From positions 52,258,498 through 52,322,497 of the forward strand of contig CM064671.1 of the NCBI GenBank assembly GCA_032717465.1: 64,000 bases of DNA, read 5' to 3'. Below the pieces are notes generated by a model. The model was not told the DNA's origin, searched no databases, and saw only the letters and a list, made by a program, of their open reading frames with translations. Shown one piece after another: positions 58,664 through 64,000 of this stretch (the first letter of the stretch is position 1; the number at the start of each line of letters is the position of its first letter). The translations under genes and the position numbers were made by a program. The DNA is from Coenobita brevimanus. Lineage: Eukaryota > Arthropoda > Malacostraca > Decapoda > Coenobitidae.

Positions 58664-60480
58664 TCTATCTATCTATCTATCTATTGCCAGACTACTTAAT
58701 CCCATAAGGGGTGGCCACAAACAAATCGCCCCCATGTCGCGCTGTCCCCGGTCATTTCACTGCCCTGCTCCCAGCTCACACCCCCCTCTCTCATTTACCT
58801 GTCAACTCCATCCATCTCATCCTTGGCCTTCCCCTCCCTCTCCTCCCCTCCACCTCACTCACATACACTCTCCGCGTTAGTCTATCGCTCTCCATCCTCT
58901 CCACATGGCCAGACTACCACAGTGTGTTTCTCCTAACGCTTCCTATCACATCCACATCCACAACACATCGCTCCTTCACTTCCTCGTTTGTCAGTCTGTC
59001 TCTCTATGTATCTTCACATGCTTATCTCAAAAACTCATTTTCACTGCCCTCATTCTTAACTTGTGTCTCTCCAGCAAGGTCCAAGCTTCACTTCCTTACG
59101 TTACAGTTAGTATCACGGTACTGTCATGCAATAACTTTGTCACTTCCATGCTCACTTCCCTATATCTTATCACTGCTTTCAAAGAACTAGCAACCTTTCT
59201 TCCTTGTTCTACCCTGTCAAGCATTTTACCCTCTAAACTTCCATCCTTACTCATCACACTACCCAAGTACTTAAACGCACTCACATTTTCCATTTCATCC
59301 TCATCAATCCTCACTGTACATTCAGTGAAATAATTTCTCTCGGAGACTATAACTTTACGTTTCCCTACACTCACTTTTAGATTCCGTTTCTTACACACTC
59401 TCCAAAACTCATTCACCAAGCCTTGCAGCTCCCCTTTGTCTTCACTTAACAACGCTGTATCATCTTCTAACAACAGTACAGGGAGTTTCCATACACTTTC
59501 TTCTCTCATTAGGCCCATTCTAACATCCACTGCCCTACCTTGTATCTCTTATAAGCCCATCCATATATGTATTGAACAACCATGGATGCATGACACATTC
59601 CTGTATCAATCCAACATTCAGATATCAAAATTCACTCAGGTCACTTATGCTTTCTCTAAATCCATGGAGGCCGCATAAAACTTCTCTCCCTTCTCTAGAA
59701 TTTTTTCCACTAAAGACCTAAGAATGAATATCTGATCTACACAACTTCTTCCCCTCCTAAAATCTACCTGTTCTTCTCCCAAAAATTCCTCTGTTATTTC
59801 CCTAACTTTGTCAGTAAGCATCATGTCATTTACTTTTCCTCTTACACTAAGAAGGCAAATGCACCTGTGATTACCACACACTTCTTTGTGCCCTTTTCCT
59901 TTGTACAGCAGAATAGTTATACTTGACTTCCAATCCTCCGGGATTTTACCTCCCTTCCAAGCCACTCTGCACATCTTTTACATCAATTATATTACTATCT
60001 CTCCACCATGCTTCAGCACTTCACCACACACTCCATCAGTTCCACGGGCTTTCCCCATTTTGACTTTCTTCATTGCTTCCACAAATTCCATCATTCTGAT
60101 TTCGTCCTCTCTTTTCACATCCCTCCTTCTCCCAGCTATTCCCCAGCCACTTATACTCGCATTCTTTTCATCCTCTATGTTCAACAATTCCTTAAAGTGT
60201 TTTCTCGATTTGCTAACTTTATCTCCCTTCTCCACAAGTAATCTACCATTTTCATCTTTCACTCTCCGACTAGCTTCTTTAACAACCTGGCTAACTTGTT
60301 TTTACCTATCTCCAGAACATTTTCTTATATTTCCTCCACTTTCCGTTCAAATTCCTTCCAAATTCCTCATCCACTCTCTTCATACTCTCTCTTACTAATC
60401 TTTTCACCTCTTCCTTTCTACATATAACTCTCTCTTCTGTTTCTCAACTTCGTCCACACTCATGCTTCTCATCCACTCAG
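58664..60480 (-). pseudogene. RTE-like LINE family A, longest copy
   Basis: Minus strand, reading 60480 down to 58664. Landmarks: VDEVEKQKRELYVERK (about 60450-60405), KDENGRLLVEKGDKVSKSR (60262-60205), KARGTDGVCGEVLKHGGEIV (about 60040-59990), CRVAWKGGKIPEDWKSSITI (59970-59915), EEQVDFRRGRSCVDQIFIL (about 59780-59725) and MDLEKA (59660). Then comes a shift, LEDDTALLSEDKGELQG in which FADD reads LEDD (about 59480), FKYLGSVMSKDGS and the C-terminal region. The 3' UTR runs to TCTATCTATTGCCAGAC at about 58671-58690, the family tail with (CTAT)n. It lacks the endonuclease and meets LINE B head to head near 60490. Confidence 0.85.
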
Positions 60481-60489
60481 TATATGTCT

Positions 60490-63400
60490 TCTTCTTTTGT
60501 TCCCCTCTGTGGCGGGGAGGACACAATCTGGCCACACTATGGGGTGGTACTACTACTTTGCGGCCAGATTGTGTTAGGAAGAATACTGCCACCGTATTCC
60601 CTGCGTGTCGTAAAAGGCGACTAAAAGGGGCGGGCTGAGGGGACTAGGGACCCCCTCCTCTGTTTTTTAGTTCCTAAAAAGAGACAGGCCAGAGAAAGGG
60701 ATGGGAGATCGAGTTATCCCCGTACCGTGAAGATTGGGTCTATGAATGTGCGTGGATGTAGTACGATTGAGGCTAAAAGGGAGGAGACTGGGAGAATGTT
60801 AGTGAGAAGAAAGTTGAATGTGTTAGCTTTGAGTGAAATTAAGATGGAAGGGAAGGGTGAGTTTATGTTTGGAAGTGTGAATGGAAAATTGTCAGGTGTT
60901 GATAGAGGAAGGGCAAGAGAAGGTGTAGCCTTGTTAGTGAGTCCGGAAGTACAGCAGTGTGTGATTGAATGGAAGGAGGTGTCATCGAGACTGATGTGGG
61001 TGAAAACGAAATTTGAACGTGAGTTGTGGGTGTTTGTGAGTGTATATGGGCCTGGTAGTGAAAGGGATGAAGAAGAAAAGGAGTTTTTCTGGAATGATGT
61101 TGATGAGTGTCTGCAGAGTTTTGGAGCGAATTTGAATGTGGTAATGATGGGAGATCTGAATGCTAGAGTGGGAAATGTAGCAGTTGAAGGTGTAGTTGGT
61201 ATGCATGGTGTGCCTGGAAGATGTGAAAATGGGGAACGAATGATAGCGATGTGTGTTGAGCGAGAGATGGTGATTGGAAATACGCTGTTTGAGAAGAAAG
61301 ATATTTATAAGTATACATGGGTGAGACAGGAGGGTGGAAGGGTTGTTGATAGAGCTTTGATGGACTATGTGGTTGTGTCTAGGAATGTAATAGGAAGATT
61401 GTTGGATGTGAGAGTTCTGAGAGGGGAGGGTGGAGGTATGTCTGACCACTACCTGGTGGAGGGAAAGTTAAGAGTAGGTAAGAGATGGGTGAGAGCTAGG
61501 AGGGTTAGGTGTGGCAGGGAGGTTTTGAAAGTTAGTGAGTTGGATAAAAGAGAGAAAAAGATAGAGTATCAGGAGAAATTGAAAGATGAGTGGAACGCAG
61601 TGAAAGATCGGGAAAATGCCATTGTGGAGGAGGAATGGCAGTTGTTTATGAGTGCTGTAGTGGGGCATGCAGAAGAGGTGTGTGGTGTGAGACGTGTTGG
61701 TGGTGGTGTAAGAAAAGGAAGTGAATGGTGGTGCGAGGAAGTAAGTATGGCTGTGGCTGAGAAGAGACGTGCATATGAAGGGTGGCTGCAGAAGAAGGAT
61801 GAGATGTCATATGAAAGGTATAAGGAAAAGAGGAATAGGGTGAGAAGGGCTGTGCATGATGCTAAAGTGGCAGCAGATGTGAAGTGGGTTAGGCGGCTGA
61901 CTGAGAATTTTCAACAGAATAAGAAAATGTTTTGGAAGGAGGTGAAAAGGGTGCGAAAGGGAGAGTCTGGGAAGGAAGAACGAGTAAAAGCAGAGGATGG
62001 AAGGATGTTAATTGAGATGGATGCAGTAAGGAAGAGACGGGCAGAGTATTTTGAAAGATTGTTAAATGTAGAGGAGGAAAGGGTGGCTGAGATTGTGGCG
62101 GATGAAAGGGTGCAAGGAATAAATGTGTTGGGAGAGTTGAATGATTCTTTGATCACGAAGGAGGAAGTGGAGAAGGCAGTAAAGGAGATGAAAACAGGGA
62201 AAGCTGCAGGTATGGATGGGTGTGCTGTGGAATGCCTGAAGGGTGGTGGAGTGACTATTGTTGGCTGGTTAGTAAGACTGTTGAATGTGTGCTTTGTGAA
62301 AGGTATGGTGCCAATTGACTGGGCAAGTGCTTGTGTGGTCCCGTTGTATAAAGGCAAGGGTGATAAGTATGAATGTACTAGCTTTAGGGGTATAAGTCTG
62401 TTGAGTGTTGTAGGTAAGGTGTATGGCAGAGTGTTAATTATGAGAGTTAGAGAGGGTACAGAGGGAGTGATTGGTGATGAGCAGTGTGGCTTTAGGAGAG
62501 GGAGGGGATGCGTGGATCAGGTGTTTGCTGTGAGACAAGTGTGTGAAAAGTATTTAGCGAAAGGCAAGGTTGTGTTTTGGGCATTTATGGATTTAGAGAA
62601 AGTGTATGATAGAATTGATAGGGAGGCTTTGTAGACTGTTTTAAGATTGTCTGGACTTGATGGTAGGTTACTAAAAGGGGTGAAAAGTTTATATGTAAAT
62701 AGTAAAGCGTGTGTAAGAGTGGGAAATGCTGTGAGTGATTGGTTTCCCGAGAGAGTGGAGCTGCGACAGGGATGTGTGATGTCGCCTTGGTTGTTTAATA
62801 TTTACATGGATGGTGTTGTAAGGGAGGTGAATGCAAGAGTTTTAGGTGGAGGTTTGAGTCTGGTAAATGTTGATGGTGGAGAGTGGAATCTGAAGCAGCT
62901 GCTGTTTGCAGATGATACTGCACTGGTGTCTGATTCAGAGGAGAGATTGAGACAGTTGGTAGAGGAGTTTGGAAGGGTGTGTGAAAGGAGGAAATTGAAT
63001 GTAAATGAGAATACGGGTAAAGTGATGATGTGTATGATGTTGGTAGATGGTAGGGGGATGAATATAGTTTTGAATGGTGAGTTGCTTGAGGAGGTAGAGT
63101 GTTTTAAATATCTAGGGTCACATGTTGCTGTGAATGGGAGAATAGATGCAGAAATGAAGTTTAGAATAAATTAAGTAGGAAAGGTGCTGGGAGGAATGAA
63201 AAAAGTGTTTAGATGTTGTTCACTTAGAATGGATGTAAAGAGAAGGCTGTATGAGGGTGTTGTGTACCGACTGCATTATATGGGGCTGAAACATGGAATA
63301 TGGGTGTAGCAGAGAGGAAAAGTTTGAATGTAATGGAGATGAGGTGTCTGAGGAGTATGTGTGGAGTGATGCGTATGGATCGAGTGCAAAATGATGAAGT

Positions 63401-64000
63401 GCGAAGGAGAACTGGAGTTTGTTAGGGAGATGGCTGGTAGAGTTGAGCAGAGGGTGTTGCGATGGTTTGGGCATATGGAGAGAATGGATAATGAGCGATT
63501 GGTGAAAAAGATAACTTGATCTGATGTGAGAGGTGTAAGGCTGAGAGGAAGACCACGAATAGGATGGATGGACAGTTTGGAGAGAGCGCTGGATGCGAGA
63601 GGGATATCTGTTGAGCAAGGAAGGGTGGCTGTGCATGACAGAAATAAATGGAGAGAAATTGTGAATGAAAAAATGATGAAGCAGCCCTGAGGAGATATTC
63701 TCCCGCATTTGGTCTGATCAGCTGATCAGGTCAGGTGCGGGTAAGGGGATGGGTCTGTTATGATGTGGCAGGGGTAAACCAGCTCTGCTGTCGGGCCCTG
63801 CTGCGGATGTCACTGATTGCATTGCACAGTTGACCTTTGTGCAGTGTGGTGCTGTGAGGATCTGTCCGTTCTCCCCTTTGGGGCTAAGATGCGAATGAAT
63901 GTGTTTTAATGGATGAGTAAATGAGGAGTGAGTCGTCCTGTCTCGGCTACCTCCCTTTCCTTGGGGGAAGCAGCCTAGGTATATAGATAGATAGATAGAT
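60490..64000 (+). mobile_element. LINE family B, nearly full-length, running off the window
   Basis: Starts in a GC-rich leader containing a 13-base perfect inverted repeat (60521-60533 and 60562-60574) and a conserved-looking CTGCGTGTCGTAAAAGGCG block (60601-60619). It contains one large ORF (listed separately) and a 310-base 3' UTR with GTCTGATCAGCTGATCAGG near 63712, and ends in an ATAG tetranucleotide tail that reaches the window edge. The tail, single ORF and endonuclease-RT order fit an RTE-like element. Confidence 0.85.
60727..63690 (+). pseudogene. Endonuclease-reverse transcriptase of LINE B, few lesions
   Basis: An AP-endonuclease domain begins MNVRG (first Met 60742; a GTG precedes it). 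It keeps LALSEIKMEG, VSVYGPGSE, VMMGDLNARVG and SDHYLVEGK, i.e. the Asn, Glu, Asp-Asn and Asp-His catalytic sites. The reverse transcriptase follows: TGKAAGMDG, SACVVPLYKGKGDKYE, CGFRRGRGCVDQVF, FMDLEKVYDRID, ELRQGCVMSPWLFNIYMDG and LLFADDTALVSDSEE (FADD intact, about 62905). The C-terminal RWFGHMERMDNERLVKK and GRPRIGWMDSLERA motifs are present, ending at TGA 63690. Lesions: TAG at 62632 in place of an expected Trp codon (frame otherwise continuous), TAA at 63172, one-base shifts near 63267 and 63415, and TGA at 63518. No RNase H. A recently inactivated copy. Confidence 0.92.

Noticed and set aside
58458..60398. Plus-strand frames of 140-170 codons rich in Ser, Pro and Leu
   Set aside because: Antisense of the minus-strand LINE A copy.
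60982..61668. Minus-strand frames of 66-155 codons
   Set aside because: Antisense shadows of the LINE B endonuclease, with His/Ser/Thr-rich composition typical of the complement of a purine-rich coding strand.

Overview
The window looks like a repeat-saturated stretch of an arthropod nuclear genome, most likely a crustacean and plausibly a decapod. This is an inference. It rests on long (TA)n, (GT)n, (CA)n and (CT)n arrays, short TTAGG-like runs, and many decayed copies of RTE-like, CR1-like and I-like LINEs beside piggyBac, Tc1/mariner, hAT and PIF/Harbinger DNA transposons. No prokaryotic-style operon, rRNA gene, functional tRNA gene or CRISPR array is visible. Almost every open frame with recognisable content belongs to a mobile element, and nearly all are broken.

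Layout. 1-9 kb: anonymous AT-rich DNA with a 45-bp minisatellite (3676-4000) invaded by a tRNA-derived SINE, an RTE-like LINE fragment (5350-6350) and a 1.36-kb interrupted palindrome (7372-8731). 9-11.5 kb: a piggyBac transposase pseudogene with its three catalytic Asp motifs and a C-terminal Cys/His finger. 12.1-17.1 kb: a transposon nest (Tc1/mariner transposase, split by a 1.24-kb hAT-like element, itself hit by a SINE), then a CR1-like reverse transcriptase and an I-like RNase H/zinc-knuckle fragment. 17-21 kb: tandem repeats, (TA)n and AAGACC minisatellites. 21-22.5 kb: a minus-strand Gypsy-type integrase fragment. 26.4-31.2 kb: a minus-strand LTR-element gag-protease region interrupted by two different piggyBac elements at TTAA sites. 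31.28-35.15 kb: a second copy of one of those piggyBac elements, split by a complete-looking 3.2-kb Harbinger element that in turn carries the same SINE. 35.4-36.5 kb: the best candidate for host coding sequence, three minus-strand exons with consistent splice phases and a signal peptide. 37-40 kb: a degenerate long-period repeat array. 41.8-44.7 kb: a decayed I-like LINE. 46-60.5 kb: several RTE-like LINE copies on both strands. 60.5-64 kb: a nearly intact LINE of a related family, running to the window edge.

How the parts relate. Two LINE families dominate the right half. Family A (5350, 12104, 46130, 53590, 56785 and 58664) ends in a conserved tail, GGCGTCTGGCAATAGATAG. A roughly 370-bp short element with copies at 13188, 33839 and 51379 ends in the same tail in two of its three copies, so it is best read as a non-autonomous partner mobilised by family A. 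Target-site duplications at several nested junctions give a relative insertion order. The proposed host gene near 36 kb is the only segment that does not behave like a mobile element. Its downstream exons, if they exist, are separated from it by the transposon pile.
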